From NCBI GenBank assembly GCA_014873095.1, contig CP050848.1:806001-870000 (forward strand): a stretch of DNA of 64,000 nt, written 5' to 3'. Position 1 is the stretch's first letter; each line of letters begins with the position of its first letter. The position numbers were made by a program, and so were the translations under genes. The stretch is from Planctomycetales bacterium ZRK34 (GTDB lineage Bacteria; Planctomycetota; Phycisphaerae; Phycisphaerales; Zrk34). Below, piece after piece: positions 36,179 through 43,974 of this stretch. The notes under the pieces are model-generated. The model ran no database searches. It saw nothing but the letters and a program-made list of their open reading frames with translations, and had not been told where the DNA came from.

Positions 36179-36290
36179 CCACCCGCACCCGCACCCGCAC
36201 CCGCACCCGCACCCGCACCCGCACCCGCACCCGCACCCGCACCCGCACCCGCACCCGCACCCGCACCCGCACCCGCACCCGCACCCGCAC
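36179..36290. repeat. ACCCGC hexanucleotide tandem repeat (~18 copies)
   Basis: The unit CCCGCA/ACCCGC repeats without visible interruption for about 110 bp. It is a microsatellite, so it is expected to vary in copy number by slippage. Frames through it encode Pro-His or Arg-Thr dipeptide runs that are not genes. The flanks are otherwise unremarkable. Confidence 0.95.
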
Positions 36291-36313
36291 GAATCATCGC
36301 AAACGCCCAACAA

Positions 36314-36363
36314 AGATCAAATATATGTTATATGAAATTTTAAATATATCATATATTTGATCT
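36314..36363. promoter_or_regulatory. Distal AT-rich inverted repeat upstream of ArsR2
   Basis: AGATCAAATATATG (36314-36327) and CATATATTTGATCT (36350-36363) are perfect 14-bp arms around a 22-nt AT-rich spacer. They match the half-site of the proximal palindrome (36577-36603) at 13 of 14 bases, so this may be a second, split operator for the same regulator. TTTT follows, so a terminator role is also possible. Confidence 0.6.
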
Positions 36364-36414
36364 TTTCATCGGAGGCGTCGCGATGACTGCCGGGGTGGGC
36401 AGGGAGGTGCAGAC

Positions 36415-36591
36415 ATGACGGGCTTCGAGCTGCCCGGGCGGCCGATGAATCTGTCGCATGATTGCATATGCCGTGTCCGTCGGCGGTCGCAGCTTTCGGC
36501 GGCGGGCCTGGCCCGGCTGGTCCGGCTGGCTGGATGGATGGATGGATGGATGGATTGGCATTCTGGGATTGCGTGTAGATCACATATATGA
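36415..36591 (+). CDS. Possible small ORF between two ArsR2-type palindromes (58 codons)
   Basis: The ATG at 36415 follows GGGAGGTGCAGAC, a good ribosome site, and the frame runs to TGA at 36589-36591, inside the ArsR2 operator. It starts M-T-G-F-E-L-P-G-R-P and is Arg/Leu-rich with a Trp-Met-Asp repeat encoded by the GGAT microsatellite. An 11-codon ORF (36383-36418) with GGAGG precedes it and overlaps its start. Coding by chance cannot be excluded because the composition is biased. If real it would be a short peptide in the ArsR2 transcript. Confidence 0.25.
   Translation: MTGFELPGRPMNLSHDCICRVRRRSQLSAAGLARLVRLAGWMDGWMDWHSGIACRSHI
36531..36555. repeat. TGGA tetranucleotide repeat (~6 copies)
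   Basis: The unit TGGA repeats six times. Together with the hexamer repeat at 36179-36290 it marks this region as slippage-prone. Confidence 0.85.
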
Positions 36592-36603
36592 TATATGTGA
36601 TCT
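36577..36603 (+). promoter_or_regulatory. ArsR2 operator palindrome overlapping its promoter
   Basis: A 27-bp near-perfect palindrome starting AGATCACATATATG and ending ATATGTGATCT ends 2 bp before the ArsR2 start codon (36606). A weak -10 (TATATG, 36592-36597) inside it and TTGCGT (36569-36574) 17 bp upstream copy the layout of the ArsR1 promoter. Autoregulation and a leaderless transcript are likely. Confidence 0.75.
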
Positions 36604-36605
36604 TT

Positions 36606-36890
36606 ATGACCAGACCCATCATGAGCGACGCGGATCGGGCGGACGGTTTTCGTGGGCTTTCACATCCGTTGCGGCGGAAGGTGCTGAGCCTGCTGGCCAA
36701 GGGCGACTGCACGGTGACGGCGCTGCAGGAAGCGTTAAACGTTTCGCAGCCGGTGCTGTCGCGGCATCTGGCTGTGTTGCGGGAAACCGGCCTGGTTGAA
36801 GACCGCAAGGCCGGCCAGCAGCGCATCTACCGACTTCGCCGCCCCGCGGTGCGCCGGCTCACGAAGTGGCTGCGGCAGTTGGGCGCCTGA
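36606..36890 (+). CDS. ArsR-family winged-helix repressor, copy 2
   Basis: The protein has 94 aa, the same length as the paralog at 18240-18524. Shared features are M-T-R-P at the start, D-A-D-R-A-D-G-F-R-G, H-P-L-R-R-K-V-L and L-S-R-H-L-A-V-L-R-E-T-G-L-V. The start at 36606 is chosen by this match; the frame extends to 36588 but lies inside the operator. No metal-binding Cys motif is seen. The operator half-site differs entirely from that of the paralog, so their DNA specificities have diverged. No target gene follows closely; the next gene is convergent. Confidence 0.92.
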   Translation: MTRPIMSDADRADGFRGLSHPLRRKVLSLLAKGDCTVTALQEALNVSQPVLSRHLAVLRETGLVEDRKAGQQRIYRLRRPAVRRLTKWLRQLGA

Positions 36891-37248
36891 TACAGCGGCA
36901 GCTTACCCGTTGACGCCATGACACGGCCGGACCTGCAGGCCGGATCGGCTGCATAGTGCATTAGGCTGTGCGCCTTGAGTGTGCCCGGCGAGGCTGTCAG
37001 GTGAGTGACGGCATTTCATACGGAGCACTTCCACGCGGCGTCTCATTCTCGCGGCGAAATTCATGGTCATATCGATAACCACCTCGACGCGAACCTGCCC
37101 GCAGTCGGCCTTCTCCGATGACTTTGAATTAACGATGCAAGGCATCTCCGAATGCGCCGCCGCCACACTGATAAGTCTGACTGCACTAACCCTGGTGCAC
37201 CATCGTTGTGAATCCGACTGAATGCAGGACACACCTCGCAATAAATGA
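36891..37248. other. Gap after ArsR2 with no supported gene
   Basis: About 360 bp between ArsR2 and the terminator of the PEP-CTERM gene hold no convincing gene, repeat or hairpin. Minus-strand frames here are short and lack ribosome sites. Confidence 0.5.
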
Positions 37249-37274
37249 CAAACGCGAGCAATTGCTCGCGTTTG
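37249..37274 (-). terminator. Terminator of the PEP-CTERM protein gene
   Basis: A perfect 26-bp palindrome (CAAACGCGAGCAA and its complement) lies 34 bp past the stop codon. On the minus strand it is followed by T-rich TCATTTATT. On the plus strand TTTGATTTC follows, so it may work in both directions. Confidence 0.8.
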
Positions 37275-37308
37275 TTTGATTTCATGATCGTCGTTTTGAA
37301 GGCAGTCA

Positions 37309-38172
37309 TCAGGCGCGATACCGGCGACGGACACAAATGGCGGCGCCGAGTGCCAACAGCGTGAAACTACCCGGTTCGGGGACGCCGGTTACTGCGTAGT
37401 ACGCATCAGCGCCGTCGGCCAGGCGCAGCGCGTCGAACTGGCCCTGAGCCGAAACCTGCTGAGCGCCGTAGGCGTAGACACCGGCCAGGTAAAGGTCCGT
37501 GCCCAAGTCGGCCGTGGCCTGATCGAACAACGCTGTGCCGAGCGATTGCAGATCAGCCGGATCGGCCCAGACGCGCAGGCGGTCGGTGGTTCCGTTGAAT
37601 TGGATCTGACCCACAAGCAGGTGGACGGAGCCGGTCGACAATGTTGCCAGCGAGCCGTAGTCCGTGCCGTCGTAGCGCACGCGCAGTTCGCTGCCAAACA
37701 GGCCCACGTCGAAGTTGCCCCGGGTGTAGTCGAGATTCGTGGTCGGTGGGTCGTTGTGTGCGTTGAGCTGGATGCCGGCGGTGTCGTCGGCATCATTGTT
37801 GAGCACCAGCATGGAGAACCACACCTCGCCGGTGAGGTTCGTGCTGATGGGGCGGTTGACGCCACGGAAGTCGTTGAAGTCGCCGTAGCCGTATCCGGTT
37901 CCGGTCTGCGTGATGTTGTATCCGCCGGTCGAGTAGCTCAAGTTGGTGCTGGAACTCACAAGGACGCGTGAGGTGGCGCCGCCGGTGTTCTGCCCCCAAA
38001 GCAGACTCCACCCGCTGCCGCCGCCCTTGCCGGACAATGTTCCGTTGGCGTAGGTGAAATCTTCCGTGACCACGGCCGCGGAAGCACCCGCCACAAAAGC
38101 GAACGCCAACATCACGCCAGTGAGTGTCAGCAGGGTTGATCTTTTTGTCGCGTGTCCTGTCTCTTGCCGCAT
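37309..38172 (-). CDS. PEP-CTERM-anchored exported protein
   Basis: The protein has 287 aa. A signal peptide (~10-33, ending A-S-A-A) leads a beta-rich body (E-D-F-T-Y-A-N-G-T-L, G-Y-G-Y-G-D-F-N-D-F) like a lectin/concanavalin domain. The C-terminus is V-P-E-P-G-S-F-T-L-L-A-L-G-A-A followed by R-R-R-Y-R, the classic PEP-CTERM sorting tail recognised by exosortase. It is probably displayed at or released through the outer membrane. No exosortase is in the window. The body fold is inferred from pattern; the sorting tail is clear. Confidence 0.88.
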   Translation of the reverse strand: MRQETGHATKRSTLLTLTGVMLAFAFVAGASAAVVTEDFTYANGTLSGKGGGSGWSLLWGQNTGGATSRVLVSSSTNLSYSTGGYNITQTGTGYGYGDFNDFRGVNRPISTNLTGEVWFSMLVLNNDADDTAGIQLNAHNDPPTTNLDYTRGNFDVGLFGSELRVRYDGTDYGSLATLSTGSVHLLVGQIQFNGTTDRLRVWADPADLQSLGTALFDQATADLGTDLYLAGVYAYGAQQVSAQGQFDALRLADGADAYYAVTGVPEPGSFTLLALGAAICVRRRYRA

Positions 38173-38385
38173 CTTGATTTTTCTCCAGAGCGATAGCGGT
38201 TCTGCTCAAGACAGATCATTGTAATACACAGCAGGCGTGCAGTACAAGAAGTATTTACAGCCTCGCCTGTCGCGGCCGTCATGAAGATCGGCAGGTCGGC
38301 TGCCAAATACATTCACCATCAATAGATGAGTGAGCCGCCTCGCGTCGCGGGGTGGTCATCGGGTCGGCCTGCGAATTTTGTCGGA

Positions 38386-38676
38386 TCACATCGCCAGGGC
38401 TTCCCAGTCGGCGACGGACTGGGTCCTGGGGCGGATGCGGAAGATGACCGCTTCGTTGGCGTCCGGCAAGTCGGAGTCCAGCGGGATGGACCATCCCCCG
38501 GGCTGGCAGCGGAGGCTGGGGCCTTCGCCGCGCTCGAAGGCGCCGACGGTGCGGGCGCCGCCATCGGCATCGAGCATCACGTCAAAGCTCGCGGCGCAAC
38601 GACGCGTGGGCATGAACACCAGCACGCGATGAGTCGGCGTCCAATCAGACTGAATACGACTTTCACAACAGGTCAT
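38386..38676 (-). CDS. Small hypothetical protein
   Basis: The protein has 96 aa, starting at the ATG at 38676, which follows GGAGA at 8-nt spacing. It begins M-T-C-C-E-S-R-I and contains a beta-rich mid part (R-V-L-V-F-M-P-T-R-R) and a segment L-P-D-A-N-E-A-V-I-F-R-I-R. The composition and ribosome site support a real gene, although the opposite strand is open too. It is divergent from the choice-of-anchor gene. The Cys pair near the start is noted without a role. Function unknown. Confidence 0.55.
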   Translation of the reverse strand: MTCCESRIQSDWTPTHRVLVFMPTRRCAASFDVMLDADGGARTVGAFERGEGPSLRCQPGGWSIPLDSDLPDANEAVIFRIRPRTQSVADWEALAM

Positions 38677-38889
38677 GGTTGCGTCTCCGAAAAACTTCAT
38701 CCCGAGGGATTCGGGTCACACCGTTATCGACGGTTTGGGCTGCCGCCTTTATCACGTTTCGGCAAACTGTCTTGTTCGCGCTCACCAAATCCTCACACCC
38801 CACTTACGGATCACCCATTAACGGACCTTACCGTGAGGACACTTCAGACGAACCTAAGTACATCTACTGACACGAACAGGGAGACACCT

Positions 38890-40590
38890 ATGCCTATCGT
38901 CAATTGGTCACGCATGCTGCCCGCCGCCGCGGGTTTGGTCCTCGGCGCCGGATCGATGGCCTCCGCCGTCACGCTGGACATTCAGCCGATCGGACTGGCC
39001 ACGGCTTCGCAACTGGATTTCGATGAAGGCACCGCGGAGATTCCCGCTTACGATCCGATCAGCGGCAAGCTGTTCGTGGTCAACGCCAAGGTCGGCGTGG
39101 ATGTGTTCGACCTGTCGGACCCGTCCAATCCGCTCTACCTGAATACGCTCAGCGCCCCGGGCACCAACTCGGTGGCGGTTTACAACGGCATCGTCGCGCT
39201 GGCTGTCGAAAATGCCAACAAGCAGTCCGCCGGCACCGTGCAGTTCTTCAATACCGATGGCCTGTTCCAGGGCGCCGTCGGCGTCGGCTCACTGCCGGAC
39301 ATGCTCACGTTCACGCCCGACGGCACCAAGGTGATCGTTGCCAACGAAGCCGAGCCCAACGACGACTACACCATCGACCCGGTCGGCTCGGTCAGCATCA
39401 TCGATGTCAGCGGCGGATACAACGTCGCATCGGTGACCACCGCCGGCTTCGAAGCGTACAACGGTTCCGAAGACGCCCTCCGCGATCTGGGCATCCGCAT
39501 CTTCGGCCCCGGCGCCTCGGCAGCGCAGGACTTCGAGCCTGAATACGTCGCCGTCAGCGCCGACTCGTCGACCGCCTACGTCAGCCTTCAGGAAAACAAC
39601 GCCATCGCCGTCGTCGACCTGGCCACCAGCACCGTCACCGATGTCCTGCCCCTGGGCTACAAGGACTACGGCCAGACCGGCAACGGTATCGACGCTTCCG
39701 ACAAGGACGACGCCATCGACATCAAGACCCGGCCCGGCGTGCTCGGCATGTATCAGCCCGACACCATCGCTGCCTACACCCTCGGCGGTGAAACCTACAT
39801 CGTGACTGCCAACGAAGGCGACTCCCGCGACTACGACGGCTTCAGCGAAGAAGCCCGCGTCGATGACCTGACGCTCGACGAAAGCTTCGGCACCCCCGCC
39901 GAGATCGCCGCACTTCAGGAAAGCGAAAACCTCGGCCGTCTCAAGACCACCACCGTCAACGGCGACACCGACGGCGACGGCGATGTCGATCAGATCTACA
40001 GCTACGGCGCCCGGTCGTTCTCGATCTGGAAGCAGGACGCCATGGGCAACCTGATTCAGGTGTTCGACTCCGGCGACGCTTTTGAGCAGATCACCGCCGC
40101 CACCCTGCCCGAAGCGTTCAACTCCAACAACGATGAGAACGATTCCTTCGACGCCTGCTCCGATGACAAGGGCCCCGAGCCCGAAGGCATCACCCTCGGC
40201 CAAATCGACGGCCACACCTACGCCTTCATCGGCCTCGAGCGCATGGGCGGCATCATGGTCTACGACATCACCGACCCGGAGAATCCCGAGTTCTGTGATT
40301 ACATCTTCGAAACGCGCAACTACTCGGTCGACCTTTCGATCGATGCGGACAACGACGACATCCCGGACAACCTCGCCGCCGCCGGCGACCTGGGCCCCGA
40401 AGGGATGCTGTTCATCGACGCAGCCGACAGCCCGACGGGCGTGCCGTTGCTGATCGTGGCCAACGAAATTTCCGGCACGACGCGCATCTACAGCGTCGAA
40501 GCCGTGCCGAGCCCGGCGACTGTGTCCGTGCTGGGCATGGGCGTCATGACGCTGCTGGGCGGCCGACGCCGCAATCGTCGCCAGGCCTGA
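38890..40590 (+). CDS. Choice-of-anchor I beta-propeller protein with PEP-CTERM-like tail
   Basis: The protein has 566 aa. After a signal peptide (1-27, S-M-A-S-A-V) come WD/YVTN-like propeller repeats such as D-V-F-D-L-S-D-P-S-N-P and V-S-I-I-D-V-S-G-G-Y. The pattern F-E-P-E-Y-V-A-V, T-A-N-E-G-D-S-R-D-Y and G-P-E-P-E-G-I-T matches the choice-of-anchor I family found near esterase/phosphatase-like domains. The C-terminus V-P-S-P-A-T-V-S-V-L-G followed by an Arg-rich end is a PEP-CTERM variant with Ser in place of Glu. Start ATG 38890 follows GGGAGACACCT. It ends with a strong terminator at 40675-40712. Confidence 0.9.
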   Translation: MPIVNWSRMLPAAAGLVLGAGSMASAVTLDIQPIGLATASQLDFDEGTAEIPAYDPISGKLFVVNAKVGVDVFDLSDPSNPLYLNTLSAPGTNSVAVYNGIVALAVENANKQSAGTVQFFNTDGLFQGAVGVGSLPDMLTFTPDGTKVIVANEAEPNDDYTIDPVGSVSIIDVSGGYNVASVTTAGFEAYNGSEDALRDLGIRIFGPGASAAQDFEPEYVAVSADSSTAYVSLQENNAIAVVDLATSTVTDVLPLGYKDYGQTGNGIDASDKDDAIDIKTRPGVLGMYQPDTIAAYTLGGETYIVTANEGDSRDYDGFSEEARVDDLTLDESFGTPAEIAALQESENLGRLKTTTVNGDTDGDGDVDQIYSYGARSFSIWKQDAMGNLIQVFDSGDAFEQITAATLPEAFNSNNDENDSFDACSDDKGPEPEGITLGQIDGHTYAFIGLERMGGIMVYDITDPENPEFCDYIFETRNYSVDLSIDADNDDIPDNLAAAGDLGPEGMLFIDAADSPTGVPLLIVANEISGTTRIYSVEAVPSPATVSVLGMGVMTLLGGRRRNRRQA

Positions 40591-40674
40591 TCGACCATTT
40601 GACGGAGATAGGGTTGATACCCAGACACATCGGGACCACCTCTAAGCCTCACAGCTCCCGATGATCCATGTGCT

Positions 40675-40712
40675 CCACCCGGCGAAACGCCTCATTCGCC
40701 GGGTGGTTTTTT
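40675..40712 (+). terminator. Strong rho-independent terminator after the choice-of-anchor gene
   Basis: CCACCCGGCGAA (40675-40686) pairs perfectly with TTCGCCGGGTGG (40695-40706) around an 8-nt loop and is followed by TTTTTT. The best terminator in the window. Confidence 0.95.
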
Positions 40713-40968
40713 GCGCGAATACCGTTGCGGGGTAGATCGAAGCGGGGTTGACTGGCGTGCGACGCCTTACCGCGGCCCTGCGGGCCAGCCGCTAACGGGA
40801 CGTGCATGTTGGCGTTTTTCCGTCCTTCAGGACGAGGTATCACCACCCTTCGCCCCCAAAGCACGATCCGAATTCCGCAAACGCAATGCGGGATTACCCG
40901 GGGCATCCCTTAAGAGATTTTGCTTGCAAACGAGCCAACTATAGACAAAAATATACACAGGTCTGCTA
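40713..40968. other. Gap before feoA with no supported gene
   Basis: About 255 bp hold no convincing gene. GTCCTTCAGGAC near 40832-40843 is a short palindrome. The right end leads into the feoA promoter. Confidence 0.45.
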
Positions 40969-41022
40969 TTGATTTCCTTTTGGGAATCTGCTACGCTACC
41001 GAGCAATTGAGATTCAGTCTCA
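40969..41022 (+). promoter_or_regulatory. feoA promoter with Fur-like operator
   Basis: TTGATT (40969-40974) and TACGCT (40992-40997) are spaced 17 bp apart. TTGAGATTCAGTCTCA (41007-41022) is an imperfect palindrome of the Fur/iron-box type just at the predicted start of transcription, where bound repressor would block initiation. Regulation by iron is inferred. Confidence 0.65.
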
Positions 41023-41074
41023 CCAAAACCGCCCCATCGGGCCTCGCCCGTGAGCCGAAACAGGAGTTTTTCCC

Positions 41075-41299
41075 GTGACTACGCTCAACCTGATGAAGAA
41101 GAATCAGTCCGGCCGCATCGCCTCGATCCGCGCCGCGGGTTCTTTGACCGGCCGCCTGATGGCCATGGGGCTTCTGCCCGGGGCGAAGGTGCAAGTGCTG
41201 GGGGTGGCGCCGCTGGGAGATCCGATGCTGGTTCAGCTCGAGGGCTGCCGCATGAGTCTCCGGCGCAGTGAGGCCGAATCTCTGACCATCGAAGAGTAG
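41075..41299 (+). CDS. feoA: Ferrous iron transport protein A
   Basis: The protein has 74 aa with a GTG start that follows AGGAG. It shows the SH3-like FeoA fold pattern: R-L-M-A-M-G-L-L-P-G-A-K-V, then G-D-P-M-L-V-Q-L-E-G-C-R-M-S-L-R. FeoA assists the FeoB channel, probably by binding its cytosolic part. It is first in a tight operon with feoB (23-bp gap) and a Cys-rich membrane protein, under a putative Fur-type operator. The call is strong. Confidence 0.93.
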   Translation: MTTLNLMKKNQSGRIASIRAAGSLTGRLMAMGLLPGAKVQVLGVAPLGDPMLVQLEGCRMSLRRSEAESLTIEE

Positions 41300-41322
41300 G
41301 CCTCGCCTCGGAGCAGCATCCC

Positions 41323-43566
41323 ATGAGCCGCCTGGTCCAATCCATCGCCAACGCGTCGATCGACGACGCGACGCTGCAGGTCGCGCTGATCGGCAACCCG
41401 AACACCGGCAAGTCGACCGCGTTCAACCGCCTGACCGGCATCCGCCAGCGCACGGGCAACTACCCCGGCGTCACCGTCGAGCGTCGCTACGGCACCTGCT
41501 CGCTGGATGCCGATCACAACGCCACAATCGTCGACCTGCCCGGCACGTACTCGCTGGCCGCCGCCAGCGCCGATGAGCGTGTCGTGGTTGATGTGCTGTC
41601 CGGTCATATCCCGGGCACGCGCCTGCCGGATGTGGCGGTCTGCGTGGCAGACGCGACGAACCTGATGCGTCACCTGTTTCTGGTTTCGCAGATCGCCGAG
41701 ACGGGCGTGAGCGTCGTGCTGGCGGTGAACCTGATGGACGCCGCCGAATCGCAGGGCATATCGATCGACGCCAAGCTGCTCAGCGAGCGGCTGAACATTC
41801 CCGTCGTGCCGATGTGCGCTTCGCGCGGCCGGGGGCTTGACGAGCTGCGTGCCGCGATTCTCAAGGCGCATCAGCAGCCGACGAAAATGAACAACCTGCA
41901 GTGGCCGCAGGCGGTCCACGAGGCGACCGAGTATCTGCGCCAGTCGCTGGCCGCCGAAAAGGCGCGCGACCTGACCCCGCCCGAGTTGCTGCGTCTGCTG
42001 TTTGATCAGGACTCGGCGATCGCCGACCGCATCGGGTGGTCCGCCGCCCAGCATCGGATGCACGTCGACCAGGCGCGCACCATGCTGCACGAGGCCAATC
42101 TCGACCCCGACACTGTTGAGCCGATGCTGCGTTACGCCTTCCTCGCGGAAATCATGGAAAACGTGGTCACGCACCCGACCGTGCGCCGCGCCACCGGCGG
42201 CGAATCGATCGACCGCCTGCTGACGCACCGCTTCTGGGGGCTGATCGTGTTCGCGGCACTGATGTACGGCGTGTTCTGGACGATCTACACCGGCGCAGGG
42301 CCGATGATGGACGCCATCGACGGCACCTTTGGATGGCTCGGCGAAATTGTCGGCACGCAGCTTGAATCATGGCCGATGATTCAGTCGCTGGTCGTCGACG
42401 GCTTGATCGCGGGCGTCGGCGGCGTGGTGATCTTCCTGCCGCAGATTCTGATTCTGTTTTTCTTCATCTCGCTGCTGGAAGACACCGGCTACATGGCCCG
42501 CGCGGCGTACCTGATGGACAAGCTGTTTTCGTGGTGCGGACTCAACGGCAAGAGCTTCGTGCCGTTGCTGTCGAGCTTCGCCTGCGCGATTCCCGGCGTC
42601 ATGGGCGCCCGCACGATCGACAATCCCCGCAGCCGCCTGACGACGATTCTGATCGCGCCGTTGATGAGCTGCTCGGCCCGCCTGCCGGTGTACGTGCTGC
42701 TGATCGGCGCGTTCATCGAGCCCAAGTACGGCAGCGCGATCGCGGCTGCGGTGTTGTTCGGCATGCACCTGCTGGGCCTGGTGATCGCCCTGCCGTTTGC
42801 ACTGCTGTTCAACCGCGTGATCTTCAAGGTCAAGCGGTCGCCTTTCATTCTCGAAATGCCTTCGTACCGTGTGCCGGACCTGCGCGACGCGCTGTGGCGG
42901 ATGTGGAACCGCGGCAAGGACTTTCTCATGACCGCGGGCACGGTGATTCTGGCGATGAGCATCGTGATCTGGGCGCTGAGCTACTTCCCGCGCGGGGAGG
43001 AAGTCGCCGAGCACGAGCAGACAGTTTTCATCACGGAATACGCTGCCGCCCATGAACTGTCGCCGCAGCGCGTCGGCGAGTTGATTGAGGCCGGCAACGA
43101 GGAAGTCACGGGTGAACTCGACGCCCACATCGAAGGCGCGTATCTGGAGCAGAGTTACCTCGGCCGCATGGGCAAGGCGGTTCAGCCGCTGTTCGCTCCG
43201 GCGGGTTTTGACTGGAAGACGACGGTCGGCGTGCTGGCCAGCTTCCCGGCGCGCGAGGTGATCATTTCGACGCTCGGCATCACCTACAACCTCGGCGCCG
43301 ATGTGGATGAATCCAGCGAAGGGCTCATCGGCTCGATGAAGTCGGCGCACTGGCCGGACGGCTCGCCGGTGTTCACGATTCCGGTGGCGCTGGCGGTGAT
43401 GGTGTTCTTCGCGCTGTGCATGCAGTGCATGGCGACGCTGGCGGTGATGGGCCGCGAGGCGGGCTGGGGCTGGGCTGCGTTTGGGTTCACATACATGACG
43501 GTGCTGGCGTGGTTCGGCGCGGTGTTCACCTACCAGGTCGGCACCTGGATCGGAAACATGGCATGA
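41323..43566 (+). CDS. feoB: Ferrous iron transporter FeoB
   Basis: The protein has 747 aa. The N-terminal G domain has GNPNTGKSTAFN (P-loop), G-N-Y-P-G-V-T-V-E (switch I), D-L-P-G-T-Y-S and N-L-M-D (G4). The membrane part starts near residue 300 and includes L-E-D-T-G-Y-M-A-R-A and C-A-I-P-G-V-M-G, the two conserved FeoB gate regions, the latter with a Cys near the ion path. It imports Fe2+ across the inner membrane. The last codons overlap the start of the Cys-rich protein gene by ATGA. Confidence 0.97.
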   Translation: MSRLVQSIANASIDDATLQVALIGNPNTGKSTAFNRLTGIRQRTGNYPGVTVERRYGTCSLDADHNATIVDLPGTYSLAAASADERVVVDVLSGHIPGTRLPDVAVCVADATNLMRHLFLVSQIAETGVSVVLAVNLMDAAESQGISIDAKLLSERLNIPVVPMCASRGRGLDELRAAILKAHQQPTKMNNLQWPQAVHEATEYLRQSLAAEKARDLTPPELLRLLFDQDSAIADRIGWSAAQHRMHVDQARTMLHEANLDPDTVEPMLRYAFLAEIMENVVTHPTVRRATGGESIDRLLTHRFWGLIVFAALMYGVFWTIYTGAGPMMDAIDGTFGWLGEIVGTQLESWPMIQSLVVDGLIAGVGGVVIFLPQILILFFFISLLEDTGYMARAAYLMDKLFSWCGLNGKSFVPLLSSFACAIPGVMGARTIDNPRSRLTTILIAPLMSCSARLPVYVLLIGAFIEPKYGSAIAAAVLFGMHLLGLVIALPFALLFNRVIFKVKRSPFILEMPSYRVPDLRDALWRMWNRGKDFLMTAGTVILAMSIVIWALSYFPRGEEVAEHEQTVFITEYAAAHELSPQRVGELIEAGNEEVTGELDAHIEGAYLEQSYLGRMGKAVQPLFAPAGFDWKTTVGVLASFPAREVIISTLGITYNLGADVDESSEGLIGSMKSAHWPDGSPVFTIPVALAVMVFFALCMQCMATLAVMGREAGWGWAAFGFTYMTVLAWFGAVFTYQVGTWIGNMA

Positions 43567-43745
43567 CCGGTGAACAGATCATCATCGCGATCATCATCGC
43601 GCTGGCGGCGGCATATCTGCTGCGGCTGATGTGGAAGAAGTACATCAGCAAAAGCGCCGGCTGCGGGTGCGGCTGCGGACCGAAGCTCCCGCTGAAGGGC
43701 AAGCGCACCAGCCTCACGCTCAACGGCCGCTCCGTTCGGCGGTAA
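43563..43745 (+). CDS. FeoB-associated Cys-rich membrane protein
   Basis: The protein has 60 aa and starts at the ATG at 43563, overlapping the feoB stop codon. A single membrane helix (~5-25) is followed by S-A-G-C-G-C-G-C-G, a Cys-Gly cluster, and a basic tail. This is the layout of the FeoB-associated Cys-rich proteins that replace FeoC in many bacteria. It may bind iron or an iron-sulfur cluster and gate FeoB; that role is inferred from context and the cysteines. Confidence 0.88.
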   Translation: MTGEQIIIAIIIALAAAYLLRLMWKKYISKSAGCGCGCGPKLPLKGKRTSLTLNGRSVRR

Positions 43746-43761
43746 AGCTTTCAGACCGTAC

Positions 43762-43896
43762 CTCTCGCCAAGGCGCAGAGTCGCAAAAAAGAGATTAAAA
43801 ATTGGCCATTGCAAATTGAGAATTGCAAATTATTGGCACGCGCCTCTTTGACATGCCTTTCATTTTCTTCTTTGCGCCTCTGCGCCTTAGCGAGAG
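43762..43896. repeat. Long imperfect inverted repeat, CACAGAG-like family, copy 4 (GGCGCAGAG type)
   Basis: The left arm is CTCTCGCCAAGGCGCAGAG with TCGCAAA; the right arm (43867-43896) is TTTGCGCCTCTGCGCCTTAG with CGAGAG. The inner ~75 bp is AT-rich and contains a second, smaller inverted unit based on TTGCAAATT. It lies between the convergent Feo operon and the HEAT gene. Confidence 0.85.
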
Positions 43897-43913
43897 ACGC
43901 TTTTAAAAATAAA

Positions 43914-43949
43914 CAGGGCGAGCGGACTCACGAATATCCACTCGCCCTG
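43914..43949 (-). terminator. Terminator of the HEAT-repeat protein gene
   Basis: CAGGGCGAG (43914-43922) pairs with CTCGCCCTG (43941-43949) around an 18-nt loop. On the minus strand TTTATTTTT follows. Confidence 0.8.
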
Positions 43950-43974
43950 CCAAATACCACGAATCCATCAAGCA

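Noticed and set aside
36179-36290. CRISPR-like array
   Set aside because: The repeat is a continuous 6-bp tandem unit without spacers, so it is a microsatellite.
36041-36335. Reading frames through the hexamer repeat (Cys-Gly, Pro-His or Arg-Val runs)
   Set aside because: They exist only because a 6-bp repeat keeps two codons open in every frame; there are no ribosome sites or domain patterns.
39289-40215. Minus-strand frame opposite the choice-of-anchor protein gene
   Set aside because: The plus-strand product has a signal peptide, repeats and sorting tail; the minus frame has none of these.
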